Assembly: GCA_016213845.1 (NCBI GenBank) | Contig: JACQZN010000132.1 | Span: 30,616-94,615, forward strand | DNA length: 64,000 nucleotides | Source of the DNA: Candidatus Wallbacteria bacterium | GTDB taxonomy: Bacteria; Muiribacteriota; UBA6191; JACPRK01 | Direction: 5' to 3' | Shown here: positions 1 through 8,576 of the stretch, in pieces | Position numbering within the stretch: the first letter of the stretch is position 1 | Layout: every line of letters starts with the position of its first letter | Notes under the pieces: model-generated | What the model saw: the letters and a program-made list of their open reading frames with translations, nothing else | Told to the model about the DNA's origin: nothing | The model's database searches: none | Translations under genes and position numbers: made by a program

Positions 1-339
1 ATTTATCGTCTCCCACATCTCCAGTCCGACGACCTCCCGGATCTGGCGGGCGTTCTCGCGGGCCCACTGGATGCAGGTCGCGATCGAGACGGGGTTGTCG
101 CAGTTCCAGGTCAGGTAGTCCTGTACCAGCTCGCCGTCCAGGTGGGCCGACTCGCTGAACAATGACGCGAAGCGCGACTGCTCTCCCGTTACGGTGAGCA
201 GCGGCAGCCAGCGGTCCTCGGGCGCGACCGTGACGTCGAGCAGGAAGAGGCGGTTGACGCCCAGCATCCGGGCGACGCACTCGGCGCGCTCCAGGTAGCG
301 GTGGAGCCAGAAGCAGCTCTCGGCGACTCGCGAGATCAC
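1..339 (-). CDS. Alpha-E domain protein (DUF403-like), partial
   Basis: This is the first 113 codons of a gene whose 3' part lies outside the window. The translation opens (GTG) VISRVAESCFWLHRYLERAE and continues with the Arg/Glu-rich helices typical of alpha-E proteins, including YLTWNCDNPVSI. Its GTG start overlaps the stop codon of the upstream ATP-grasp gene (gtga overlap), so the two are translationally coupled. Alpha-E proteins almost always sit next to a circularly permuted ATP-grasp protein, often with a transglutaminase-like protease. Family analyses predict a role in making or attaching a peptide, but the biochemistry is not established. The family call is strong; the function is inference from context. 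Confidence 0.9.
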   Translation of the reverse strand, partial: MISRVAESCFWLHRYLERAECVARMLGVNRLFLLDVTVAPEDRWLPLLTVTGEQSRFASLFSESAHLDGELVQDYLTWNCDNPVSIATCIQWARENARQIREVVGLEMWETIN

Positions 340-1847
340 GAGCTGCTGGTCTCCAGGACCCAGGTATCTTTCGAGCCTCCGCCCTGACTCGAGTTGACGA
401 CGTAGGAACCGTCCACGAGCGCGACCCGCGTCAGGCCACCCGGCAGGACCCACGGCTCTCCGGACGAAACGACGTAGGGCCGCATGTCGACTCGGCGCGG
501 CTCGACGCTCTTTCCCGTCCAAGTCGGACACGTGGAGAGCTCGATCCTCGGCTGCGCGATGTAGCCGCGCGGATTGGCGCGGATACGGTTGGCAAACTCA
601 GCCAGCTCCGGCTTGCTGGCGGTCGGGCCCATCAGCATCCCGTAGCCGCCGGAGGCGTCGACCGCCTTCACGACCATCTTGCCGAGGTTCTGCAGCACGC
701 GCTTGCAGTCGGCCTCGCGGGCGCAGATGAGCGTCTCGACCTGGGCCAGAACGGGTTCCTCCGACAGGTAGAACCGGATCATCTCGGGCACGAACGGATA
801 GATGGCCTTGTCGTCTGCGACGCCGTTGCCGAGCGCGTTGGCGAGCGTGACGTTTCCGGCCGCGTACGCCTTCACGATGCCCGGCACACCCAGCACGCTA
901 TCCTCCCGGAAAACGGTCGGATCGAGAAACTCGTCGTCGATGCGCCGGTAGATGACGTCGACGCGGCTCGGGCCCGCCGTGGTCTTCACGTAAATCTTGT
1001 CGTCGTGGGCGAAGAGGTCGGACGGCTGCACGAGGTCGATGCCCATTCGCCGGGCCAGGAAGCTATGCTCGAAATAGGCCGAATTGAACGGGCCCGGCGT
1101 CAGGACGACGAGCCGGTCCTCGCCCGCCTTGCGCGGCGATAGCGACCCCAGCGCGTCCCTGAGCCGCACCGGGTAGGCGTCGACGCTCCGCACCGCAGAC
1201 TGCGTGAAGACGGATGGGAAGACCCGCTTCATCACCGTCCGGTTGGCGAGAACGTACGAGACGCCGGATGGGGTGCGGACGTTGTCTTCCAGGACGGCGA
1301 ACGAGCCGTCCGGGCCCCGGATCAGGTCGACTCCGGCGACGTGGATGAAGACCCGTCCCCGCGGCACGATGCCCGCGAGTTGCTTGCGATAGCCCGCAGA
1401 GGCCTCGACGATGTCTCGCGGAAGGCGCTTCTCCTCCAGAATGCGCTGCCTTCCGTAGACGTCACCCAAGAAGGCGTCGAGCGCGCGGATGCGCTGGACG
1501 AGGCCCCTGCTCAAGCGATCCCAGACGTCTCCCGTGACGAGCCGGGGGATCGGATCGAACGGCATGAGCTTCTCGGTCCCCCGCTGGTCGCTGTAGACCG
1601 AGAAAGTGATGCCCCCCTTGAGGAAGGCACTGTCGGCCAGCCGCTGCCGGGCCTTGAACTGCGCGCGGCCAATCGTGTCCAGCAGCCGGATCGGCCCCTC
1701 GACCTCCGGCCGCACCGAGCCGTCCGCGTTGAAGAGCTCGTCATAGGCCGACGGGTACGGAAAATAGCCCGAAAAGACGCTTTCAGTCTTTCGAGATTTC
1801 CGGCGACCTTCGCCGCTGCCCTCGGTGTTCGATTGCGCGGAAGCCAA
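336..1847 (-). CDS. Circularly permuted type 2 ATP-grasp protein
   Basis: A 503-residue protein, the usual size for this family. The N-terminal part carries the characteristic YDELFNADGSVRPEVEGP stretch (about residues 37-54). The ATP-grasp core holds MVVKAVDASGGYGMLMGP (about 392-410) and RPYVVSSGEPWVLPGGLTRV near the C-terminus. These enzymes are presumed to form an amide or peptide bond using ATP; the natural substrate is unknown. The called start is TTG without a clear Shine-Dalgarno site. Homology begins near residue 27, so the first 25 residues are uncertain. It overlaps the downstream alpha-E gene, its constant genomic partner. Confidence 0.9.
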   Translation of the reverse strand: MASAQSNTEGSGEGRRKSRKTESVFSGYFPYPSAYDELFNADGSVRPEVEGPIRLLDTIGRAQFKARQRLADSAFLKGGITFSVYSDQRGTEKLMPFDPIPRLVTGDVWDRLSRGLVQRIRALDAFLGDVYGRQRILEEKRLPRDIVEASAGYRKQLAGIVPRGRVFIHVAGVDLIRGPDGSFAVLEDNVRTPSGVSYVLANRTVMKRVFPSVFTQSAVRSVDAYPVRLRDALGSLSPRKAGEDRLVVLTPGPFNSAYFEHSFLARRMGIDLVQPSDLFAHDDKIYVKTTAGPSRVDVIYRRIDDEFLDPTVFREDSVLGVPGIVKAYAAGNVTLANALGNGVADDKAIYPFVPEMIRFYLSEEPVLAQVETLICAREADCKRVLQNLGKMVVKAVDASGGYGMLMGPTASKPELAEFANRIRANPRGYIAQPRIELSTCPTWTGKSVEPRRVDMRPYVVSSGEPWVLPGGLTRVALVDGSYVVNSSQGGGSKDTWVLETSSS

Positions 1848-1932
1848 GACGCTGCAACAGTATCACGAACAACGCGAGTGCGGCCGCATCGGGCGGGTGC
1901 GCGCGCGGCACACGGGTCAGCTCCCCGCTCAT

Positions 1933-1973
1933 CCTGAGCCCTTCGGCAAGCTCAGGACAGGCTTGTCGAAGGC
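1933..1973. repeat. Dispersed CCTGAGC/TCGAAGG palindromic repeat
   Basis: Two interleaved inverted repeats occupy this short spacer. CCTGAGC (1933-1939) pairs with GCTCAGG (1950-1956), and ccttcggcaagc (1940-1951) pairs with gcttgtcgaagg (1961-1972) with one mismatch. A related copy lies at 44454-44475. The rest of the 195-bp spacer 1848-2042 holds nothing I can support. Confidence 0.7.
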
Positions 1974-2042
1974 CGCACCCGGTATGGCCTTGCCCCCGGA
2001 TAAGCATGGTGCGAGCGGTCCAGGAACTACTCGCTGGCTCCA

Positions 2043-2675
2043 CTAGCGATGATCGCTCCCGCTGCCGCCGCTGCCGGCGCTGCCGGCGTCGTCGGGGGGC
2101 GGAGGGGAGTCGGAGCCGGGCGGCGGCTTGGCGCCCTCGAAGCGCGCCGAGGGATCGCCCGGAATGGAGCGGGCCGGCTTGTTCACCGTGATCGTGGTCG
2201 AGATCGAGTCGAAGGAGCGGACCCGCGACTTCGGCGGCTCCGGGGGCGGGGTCGCCAGTCCGAACGGATTGGCCACGAGCTCGGAGGGCTTGAAGCCCGC
2301 CTTCCTCCGCTCTTCCAGAGAGCTCTTCGGGTCCTTCTTCTTGAGCTCGGTCAGCTTCTCGCCCAGGGCCTTCGCCTTCGACTTGTGCGCGTCGTCGTGG
2401 CGCATGTACCAGAGGTAGCGCTCCAGGCACTTGGCCTCCTGGCGCAGGCACTCGGCCTCGAGCTTCTCGGCCTCGGCTTCCCGGCCGCGCTTGATCAGCC
2501 CCTCTTGCCGCTGGAACCGCATCTGCAGGTACCTCAGCGCCGCCGCCTGATCCTTGCGGATGGCCTCTTCGGCCGCAGACGTCGGTGGCGGATCGGCACG
2601 CAAGGGGACACTCGACAACCAGGCGGCCGCGAGGATTGGCAGTGCCGCCAGCGCTCTTGCTCGCATCTGTTTCAT
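2043..2675 (-). CDS. Exported coiled-coil protein of unknown function
   Basis: A 210-residue protein I cannot assign to a named family. Residues 1-28 form a Sec-type signal peptide (MKQMRAR, a hydrophobic Ala/Leu core, then LRADPPP). Residues 35-125 are highly charged and helical, rich in Arg, Glu, Lys and Ala, and look like a coiled coil. Residues 130-210 are Pro/Ser/Gly-rich and end in Gly-Ser repeats, so probably disordered. Its ATG overlaps the TGA of the upstream HEAT-repeat gene (ATGA), so it is translationally coupled to the kinase/HEAT operon and may be its exported member. A second in-frame Met at residue 4 is an alternative start. Confidence 0.75.
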   Translation of the reverse strand: MKQMRARALAALPILAAAWLSSVPLRADPPPTSAAEEAIRKDQAAALRYLQMRFQRQEGLIKRGREAEAEKLEAECLRQEAKCLERYLWYMRHDDAHKSKAKALGEKLTELKKKDPKSSLEERRKAGFKPSELVANPFGLATPPPEPPKSRVRSFDSISTTITVNKPARSIPGDPSARFEGAKPPPGSDSPPPPDDAGSAGSGGSGSDHR

Positions 2676-4036
2676 CCTACCAGTCGGGCGAACTGTTGCA
2701 GCTCCGGAGTCACTTCCACCCGGATCGCGCCGGAGCGGTGCGCCTGCGCCAGTGCCTTCCCGAGCCGCACGAATGACGCTCGCATCTTTGCGCGATACTG
2801 CTCCAGGCCGGCCGAGAGGACCTGTGTCTTGAGCCCGTCGGCGCTCTCGGCGCTCTTCTTCGACAGCGAGCGCAGGAAGTCCTGGTACTTGGTGATCTCG
2901 TAATAGTGGACCATCAGCGCCTTGTCCTTGAGCTCGCCGCGGCGGCACATCTCGAAGGCGTCGACGCCGATCTTGAACAGCAGCCGGGCCATCCGGGCCT
3001 TCATTTCGCCCTCGCGCAACTCCTGGGCGATGTTGAGGATCTCGAGCTTGAAGGTCTTCTCCACCTTCTCCCGCACGCGCGCCTGGAACCCTTCGTCCTC
3101 GGGGCTCGGCTTGGCGACCGGGGTCGGGATGTAGGGCAGGTTGGACGTGGCGTCCACCAACCCCAGCTCGCGGCGTTGCTCCACCAGCTCCTGGACGTTG
3201 ACGCCCTTGGCGGCGAGGATGTCGATCGCGTGCTGGCGCACCGAAGGATCGTTGTCGTCGATGCGGCGGGTGAGAGCGGCGACGGCCTTCTCGCTGGAGG
3301 AGTCGGCCAGGCACTTGACGGCACGCAACCGCACGCCCTCGTAGGCGTCGCTTGCAGCCTTGATGAGCAGGTCCTCCAGGTCGAGCTTGCCGAGCTGGGA
3401 GATGGCGTACACGGCGCTCTCGCGCATGGCCACCTTGTCGCTTTCCAGCATCGACGAGAGGTACTCGCGGACCTGCGGATCGCCGAAGCGGCCGAGCGCC
3501 TTGACGACGTTGGCCTTCACCCGATTGGTCGGATCGTTCAGGATCGGCACCAGCAGGGGAATGTGGGTCCGATCGCCCAGGTTCTCGAAGACCTCGACGG
3601 CGTTGGCGCGCACCCGATCGTCGTCGTGCTTCAGGAACCTGGCGATCTCTCCCAGCATCGACGCATCCCCGGACCGGATGAGCTGCGTGAGCACCGTGGC
3701 GATGCGCATCGGCTCGCTTTCGCGCGCCAGCTCCGTCATCAGCTGCTTGGGATTCACCTCGGGCGGCGGCGGTCGAGCCGCGGGCTGGGCGGGGGCCGCG
3801 GGCGACTGGGACCGGGTTGGGCCATCCACGTAGTTCAGCGCCTTCTTCGCCAGGAAGGCGATGTCGCCGTTGGCGGTGCTGCAGAGGCTGGCCAGCCGGT
3901 TCCGCAGCTCCGTCAGCTGCGCCGGCGTGACCGTGTCGTCGAGGCTGATGCGGGTCAGCGTGGTCAGCGCCAGCGTCTGGATCTCGGCGTCGACGTCCGC
4001 GAGGTCCTCGACGATGCGCTGGATTTTGAGCGACAT
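2672..4036 (-). CDS. HEAT-repeat protein, paralogue A
   Basis: A 454-residue cytoplasmic-type protein without signal peptide or membrane segment. Residues 1-72 are an N-terminal helical module (MSLKIQRIVEDL, ending DIAFLAKKALNYVD) shared with three paralogues in this window. After a short Pro/Ala linker come about five HEAT repeats (about 100-300), with the diagnostic DDRVRANAVEVFENLGD, NRVKANVVKALGRFG and YEGVRLRAVKCLA helices. Residues 330-454 form a separate C-terminal helical module with HYYEITKYQDFLR and a later IGxxAxE-like helix. HEAT arrays are protein-binding scaffolds; no catalytic residues are seen. It lies 9 bp after paralogue B, and its stop overlaps the next start. Confidence 0.88.
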   Translation of the reverse strand: MSLKIQRIVEDLADVDAEIQTLALTTLTRISLDDTVTPAQLTELRNRLASLCSTANGDIAFLAKKALNYVDGPTRSQSPAAPAQPAARPPPPEVNPKQLMTELARESEPMRIATVLTQLIRSGDASMLGEIARFLKHDDDRVRANAVEVFENLGDRTHIPLLVPILNDPTNRVKANVVKALGRFGDPQVREYLSSMLESDKVAMRESAVYAISQLGKLDLEDLLIKAASDAYEGVRLRAVKCLADSSSEKAVAALTRRIDDNDPSVRQHAIDILAAKGVNVQELVEQRRELGLVDATSNLPYIPTPVAKPSPEDEGFQARVREKVEKTFKLEILNIAQELREGEMKARMARLLFKIGVDAFEMCRRGELKDKALMVHYYEITKYQDFLRSLSKKSAESADGLKTQVLSAGLEQYRAKMRASFVRLGKALAQAHRSGAIRVEVTPELQQFARLVG

Positions 4037-4045
4037 CGCGGGAAC

Positions 4046-5500
4046 TCAAGCTCCCTGGGGCCGCGCGCCGGCCCGTTCGAGCTCGGCGAGAATTCGGCGG
4101 ATGGCTTCGCCTTCCTGCTGCGCGGGGACCGCTAACTGGTCCTTCGCGAGCAGTTCGAAGGCCTGGCGTCCGAGAAGACCGAAGGAGCTCTTGATCTTCT
4201 CCTGGAGGTGCTCGATGGCCGACTTGCGGGTCTCGTCCTCCGAGTCGCCGCGTTTGACCATGTAGTTGCGAAGGAAGTCCTGGTATCGGAGCACCTCGTA
4301 GAAAATGCTGTCGAGGCTCTCGTGCGTGATGAGGTTGAGGCGGCAGAGCTGGTAGATCTCTGTGCCGAGCGAACGCTGGAGCTCCTCCAGCGAGGAGCTG
4401 GTAGGAGCCGCTGCGGGGAGGGGGGGCGGCGCGGGAGCAGGAGCGGGAGACGGCGGCGCGGGCGGCTCCGGGGCGGCGAGCTCGGCTGCCGCGGCCGCGG
4501 GCGCGGCGGCGCTTGCCGACTCGGCTGCCGCACGCTGGCTCTGAAGGAGTGCCTTGATCGAGCGGAGGCTTTCGGCTGCGGCCTCGCAGATGTTGATGTC
4601 GAGGTCGTTGAGCATGCGCTTGAGCGCCAGCACGGCCGGTCGCGTCGGATAGCGCGCCAGGGCACGCGTGGCGCGCATCCGCACCCCTTCGTAGGGATCG
4701 GCCAGCGCCTTCAGCAGCAGCTCCTCCACGAACGGCTTGTCGATGCGGGAGAGCACGAACGCGGCCGTCTCTCGCATGCTCATCGCCGTCGAGCCGAGCA
4801 TCTCGGCGAGCGTGCCCGGGACGGCCGGGTGGTCGAAGCGGGCCAGCGCCATGACCGCGTTGCCGCGGACGCGGTTGTTCCGGTCCGAAAGCAGCGGCAC
4901 GATCGAATCCGACTGCCCCGGGGCCGCAAGGCGCTCGAAGACCTCGACGGCGTTCGCGCGGACCCGGTCGTCCTCGTGAGTGAGCAGGGGGCGCACCGCT
5001 TCGAGGTCCTCCGACTTGCCCTTGGAGGCGATCTGGATCAATAGCGACGCCAGGAAGTTCGGAGTCGGCGCCTTGCCTAGCCACTCCAGGAGCTGGGTAC
5101 GGTCAAGAGTCGACGGGTCTTTTGGGACCTCGACCACCGGCTCCGGGGCCGGCGCGGGGGGCGCGGCCTCCACAGCCTGGGCCGGGGGCTCGGCTGCGGT
5201 CGGCGGCAGCTCTGCTGGCGCAGCCGGCGGCGGCGGCGGGGGCACTGCCTGCGGCTCCGCAGCTGCCAGGCACTCCTTGAAGTGCTGGTCGATGTGGTTC
5301 GACGCCTTGCGGGCCAGGAAGACCACGTCGGGGTTGTCCGACGAAGAGAGCGGCCTCAGCCGCGCCGCGATTTCCCGGATCTCGGACGGAGCGTCCACGA
5401 TCTGCTTCGACAGCCGCGTGATGCTCATCAGCGCGAACGTCTTGATCTGCGGGTCGGGATGGCCGAGGTCGGCACAGATCTTCGCGAGGTTGACGGCCAC
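4046..5500 (-). CDS. HEAT-repeat protein, paralogue B
   Basis: A 484-residue scaffold-like protein with the same three-part build as paralogue A: N-terminal module (AVNLAKICADLGHPDPQIKT, ending VVFLARKASNHIDQHF), a Pro/Ala/Glu-rich linker (about 80-125), HEAT repeats (about 125-320, with DDRVRANAVEVFERLA and NNRVRGNAVMALARF), a second Pro/Ala-rich linker (about 320-365), and a C-terminal module with FYEVLRYQDFLRNYM. The start is GTG, supported by GGAGG about 8 bases upstream. It follows a membrane Ser/Thr kinase by 99 bp on the same strand, so it is a candidate partner or substrate of that kinase (inference). Confidence 0.88.
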   Translation of the reverse strand: MAVNLAKICADLGHPDPQIKTFALMSITRLSKQIVDAPSEIREIAARLRPLSSSDNPDVVFLARKASNHIDQHFKECLAAAEPQAVPPPPPPAAPAELPPTAAEPPAQAVEAAPPAPAPEPVVEVPKDPSTLDRTQLLEWLGKAPTPNFLASLLIQIASKGKSEDLEAVRPLLTHEDDRVRANAVEVFERLAAPGQSDSIVPLLSDRNNRVRGNAVMALARFDHPAVPGTLAEMLGSTAMSMRETAAFVLSRIDKPFVEELLLKALADPYEGVRMRATRALARYPTRPAVLALKRMLNDLDINICEAAAESLRSIKALLQSQRAAAESASAAAPAAAAAELAAPEPPAPPSPAPAPAPPPLPAAAPTSSSLEELQRSLGTEIYQLCRLNLITHESLDSIFYEVLRYQDFLRNYMVKRGDSEDETRKSAIEHLQEKIKSSFGLLGRQAFELLAKDQLAVPAQQEGEAIRRILAELERAGARPQGA

Positions 5501-5527
5501 TATCCGGCCTCCGGGCAGGTGAACCGC

Positions 5528-5543
5528 ATCATGCTCGCATGAT
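5528..5543. promoter_or_regulatory. Short inverted repeat upstream of HEAT B
   Basis: The sequence atcatgctcgcatgat is a perfect 7-2-7 inverted repeat in the 99-bp spacer between the kinase stop and the HEAT B start. It could be an operator or nothing; no second copy was found in the window. Confidence 0.3.
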
Positions 5544-5599
5544 AGTCGCCGCCGCAGGCGCTTGTAAATGGGGAGGGGTCGGCCGCGGCGGGTCCGGGT

Positions 5600-7777
5600 T
5601 CATCGCGCCGGCTCCGGAGCCACGTCCAGGTCCAGCCTCCGGGCGGGGATGAGCGCCAGCAGCCGCACCTCCTCCAGGCGAAGCTTCATGGCCGTCTCGA
5701 GCGCCACGTCGAGGGAATTGTCCGCCCGCCGAGGGTCGTGGGGCCAGTTGCGCACGAGGCGGTCCCGGAATCCGGTGAAGGCCCTCATCTGAACGGCCAG
5801 CTTCTCCATCCTCTCGCCGTCCAGGATGTTCGTCCGCAGCGCCAGCTTCGCCTGGCCGCAGACCAGCTCATGTTGAAGGAGCTCCTCGATCGGCGTGAGC
5901 GGGCCCGGCTGCGCCAGCCGCGGATGGCTCTCCAGGAGCTGGGCCGTCATCTTCAGCGTATGGTCGGCCAAACCCAGGTAGATCATCGCCCGCAGGATGG
6001 CGCTCAGCCGGTTCAGCACCAGCAAGCCGGCGCGCGCCGACAGGTCCAGGCCTGGAAGCGTGGCCGATGCCTCCCGCTCCAGCTCCTGGCTCAGCTGGGT
6101 CAGCGCCTTGCCGCGCAGGTCGAACCGGCTCAAAGCCCTCAGGCAGATAAGCCCCGTCTGCCAGGTCGGGTCTTTCGAGTCCATCAACGCTGGCGGCAGC
6201 CGTTTCACCAGGGCCGCGGCGTCTGCGCTGACGAGCGTGAGGAAGCGAGCTACTGCCGAATCCAATCCGAACGAGCCCAGTACCAGGGCAGAGCGGTCGA
6301 GCGCATGCGCGCTCTCCGTGACGTTGTCCCAGACCAGGATCTTCTGGAAGTCGACCAGCAGAAACATGTCTGCGAGCAGCCGCCCGGCCCGCCCCGCCGC
6401 ATCCGGGGAACCGGCGCGCAGGGCGTCGCCCAGGGCATTCACGGCCCGCTCCACCGGCGGAGGCGCCTGCTTCCACTGCTGGTAGGCCCGGTCGAGTACC
6501 GCGCCCGGCGGGATGGACTTCGGATCACGCCCGTTTTCGCGGTGCGCCCGCGCGCCGGCCTCGCGCAGGCCGGCGAGGACCGCTCGCGCCTGGCCTTCGG
6601 CCTTGTCCGCCGCTTCGCGCAGGAGCACGGCCGGATCGGGGACGGGCCGGCTGGCCAGCGGCGCCGGAACCCGGGCGTCCTGGGCGTGGGGCACGAGACG
6701 CCAGTAGGCGACCGCGCCCGCAAGCGCGAAGGCGGCCAGCAGTGCACACGCTGCGGCCAGCCTGACCCCCAGCCGGGAGACGCGCGGCGCCTGGGGCTGG
6801 TGCTTTGAAATCGAGGGCCGCTGCGTGAAGAGGGTTCGTCCGACCTTGCTCGGACCCGGCGCATCCTGCCACTCGGCCCCGACAGTCCGGTCCAAGTTGG
6901 CGAGCTTCCCGGTCGAGCCCTCGGCCAGCGGCAGCGCCCGCAGCGCCGCCAGCGCCATCTCCGCGCCCGGATATCGCTGCGCGGGGTCCTTCGCCAGGAG
7001 CCTCGCCATGACCTTGTCGTACGCCTCCAGCAACCCTGGGCGCGCCACCGACACGAGCGGCACGGGCGCCTTCAGATGCCGCCGCAGCGTGTCCTGACTG
7101 TCCTTGCCGAGGAAGGGAACCTGGCCGGTGAGACACTCGAAGAAGAGGACGCCCAGGGCGTAGAGGTCCGACAGCGGGCTCGGCTGCTGGCCCAGCACCA
7201 GCTCCGGCGCGATGTACGCGGGCGTGCCGATGATGAGCCCCTTCTGCGTGCGGGGACCGCCCGCTCGAGCCAGGTCCTTGGCGATGCCCAGGTCGGCCAC
7301 CAGCGGCCCCCGGTCGGGCGAGAGGAAAACGTTCTCCGGCTTCAGGTCGCGGTGCAGCACGCCCGCCGCGTGCAGCGCCACGAAGACGTCGGCGCAAGTG
7401 GCCGTCACCTCCAGGGCCAGCGCCAGCGACAGCGGGCCGTGCTCCCGGAGCTTCTCGCGCAGCGTGCCCCCGCTGACGAGCTCGAAGGCCAGGAAGAGCC
7501 GGTGCTCGTACTCCCCCGTCTGCAGCACGCGCACCAGCTGCGGGTGCGTGACGCGCGCCGCCAGCACGCCCTCCTGGAGGAACCGCTGCCGGGCCTCGGA
7601 GTCGAACGCCAGGCTGGGCGTGAGCACCTTCAGCGCCACGGCCCGGTTGAGCGAGAGCTGCGTGGCCCGGTAGACGACGCCCATGCCGCCTGAGCCGAGC
7701 GGCTCCTCGATGCGGTAACCCGCGACGACGGTGCCGGGCGAGATGCGGTCCTTGGAGTGTGGAGCGTGGGTGGTCAC
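5600..7777 (-). CDS. Membrane-anchored Ser/Thr protein kinase (PknB-type)
   Basis: A 725-residue receptor-type kinase. The kinase domain fills about residues 17-290: glycine loop LGSGGMGVVYRA, VALK lysine, catalytic HRDLKPEN, DLG in place of DFG, and GTPAYIAPE. One transmembrane segment follows (about 350-375, VRLAAACALLAAFALAGAVAYW). The C-terminal 340 residues are helical and of unknown fold, presumably outside the cytoplasm. I chose the GTG at 7777 because GGAG lies about 10 bases upstream and the kinase domain begins soon after; the open frame continues to 7957 but that extension is low-complexity and would overlap the divergent gene. It heads the run leading to HEAT proteins B and A and the coiled-coil protein. 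Confidence 0.9.
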   Translation of the reverse strand: MTTHAPHSKDRISPGTVVAGYRIEEPLGSGGMGVVYRATQLSLNRAVALKVLTPSLAFDSEARQRFLQEGVLAARVTHPQLVRVLQTGEYEHRLFLAFELVSGGTLREKLREHGPLSLALALEVTATCADVFVALHAAGVLHRDLKPENVFLSPDRGPLVADLGIAKDLARAGGPRTQKGLIIGTPAYIAPELVLGQQPSPLSDLYALGVLFFECLTGQVPFLGKDSQDTLRRHLKAPVPLVSVARPGLLEAYDKVMARLLAKDPAQRYPGAEMALAALRALPLAEGSTGKLANLDRTVGAEWQDAPGPSKVGRTLFTQRPSISKHQPQAPRVSRLGVRLAAACALLAAFALAGAVAYWRLVPHAQDARVPAPLASRPVPDPAVLLREAADKAEGQARAVLAGLREAGARAHRENGRDPKSIPPGAVLDRAYQQWKQAPPPVERAVNALGDALRAGSPDAAGRAGRLLADMFLLVDFQKILVWDNVTESAHALDRSALVLGSFGLDSAVARFLTLVSADAAALVKRLPPALMDSKDPTWQTGLICLRALSRFDLRGKALTQLSQELEREASATLPGLDLSARAGLLVLNRLSAILRAMIYLGLADHTLKMTAQLLESHPRLAQPGPLTPIEELLQHELVCGQAKLALRTNILDGERMEKLAVQMRAFTGFRDRLVRNWPHDPRRADNSLDVALETAMKLRLEEVRLLALIPARRLDLDVAPEPAR

Positions 7778-7955
7778 GGTGGTTCGGCTCCAGGGTAGCG
7801 CGAACGGGCCCGGCGGGGACCCGTGTGATTCGATTTCACCCGGTTTCAGCGCCGTTTCAGCCGCTGGCAGGGCATCCTGCGCGCCGCGCTCCGGACGAGG
7901 GCGCGTTGACGCAGGAGGTCCCCATGGTCGGCGATGGCCGAGGTAGAATCCAGGC

Positions 7956-8576
7956 ATGGCTCAACCGGTGCTCCAGGAGTTCTCGTGGGAACGCGCGGAG
8001 GCTGCCGTGGTTGCGGTGAGGGACCGGCTGCTCCGGGCGACCGCGGCGCTGGACGGAGCCGGGGTCCCCTACGCGGTGATCGGCGGAAACGCGGTGGCCG
8101 CGTGGGTGGGGCGAGTCGACGGGTCCTGGGTGCGGCCGACCGCCGACGTCGATCTGCTCTTGCGGCGTCCGGACTTCGAACGGGCGCGCGTCGCGCTGGC
8201 GACCGCGGGCTTTCGGTACCGCCACGCGGCCGGGATCGACATGTTCCTCGATGGCCCCTCGGGCCGCGCCCGGGACGCGGTGCACGTGATCTTCGCCTGC
8301 GAGAAGGTGCGGCCTCAGTATCCGGTCGCGGCTCCGGACGTGGACGAGAGCGAGCCCGCAATCCCGTACTCGGATCAACCCGTCCCTGTCACGCCCAGGC
8401 GGATTCTGGCTCTGGAGGCGTTGGTCCGCATGAAGCTCACGTCGTACCGGCTCAAGGATCGCGTGCACCTCCAGGACTTGATAGCGGTCGGCCTCATCGA
8501 CGCGAGCTGGTACGGCCGCCTCCCCGAGCCGCTGGCCGACCGTCTGCGGGTCATCCTCGAGAATCCGGAGGACTAA
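7956..8576 (+). CDS. Nucleotidyltransferase-like protein (AbiEii/MNT-type fold)
   Basis: A 206-residue protein with the polymerase-beta-like nucleotidyltransferase pattern: YAVIGGNAVAAWV (about 46-58) followed by the acidic pair in TADVDLLL (about 67-74). It resembles a widespread family of short proteins that share the AbiEii fold. No antitoxin-like partner gene is adjacent, so a toxin role is not supported. It is divergent from the kinase, with a 178-bp spacer that may hold promoters for both. Its end overlaps the end of the convergent uvrA by four bases. Substrate unknown. Confidence 0.72.
   Translation: MAQPVLQEFSWERAEAAVVAVRDRLLRATAALDGAGVPYAVIGGNAVAAWVGRVDGSWVRPTADVDLLLRRPDFERARVALATAGFRYRHAAGIDMFLDGPSGRARDAVHVIFACEKVRPQYPVAAPDVDESEPAIPYSDQPVPVTPRRILALEALVRMKLTSYRLKDRVHLQDLIAVGLIDASWYGRLPEPLADRLRVILENPED

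Noticed and set aside
2043..5084. A 1013-codon minus-strand frame through both HEAT genes
   Set aside because: Only its last 210 codons (the exported coiled-coil protein) are coding; the rest is a shifted frame of the HEAT genes, rich in Arg, Gly and Pro.
7956..8576. Type IV toxin-antitoxin (AbiE) system
   Set aside because: No antitoxin-like gene adjoins it; both neighbours are on the other strand and unrelated.
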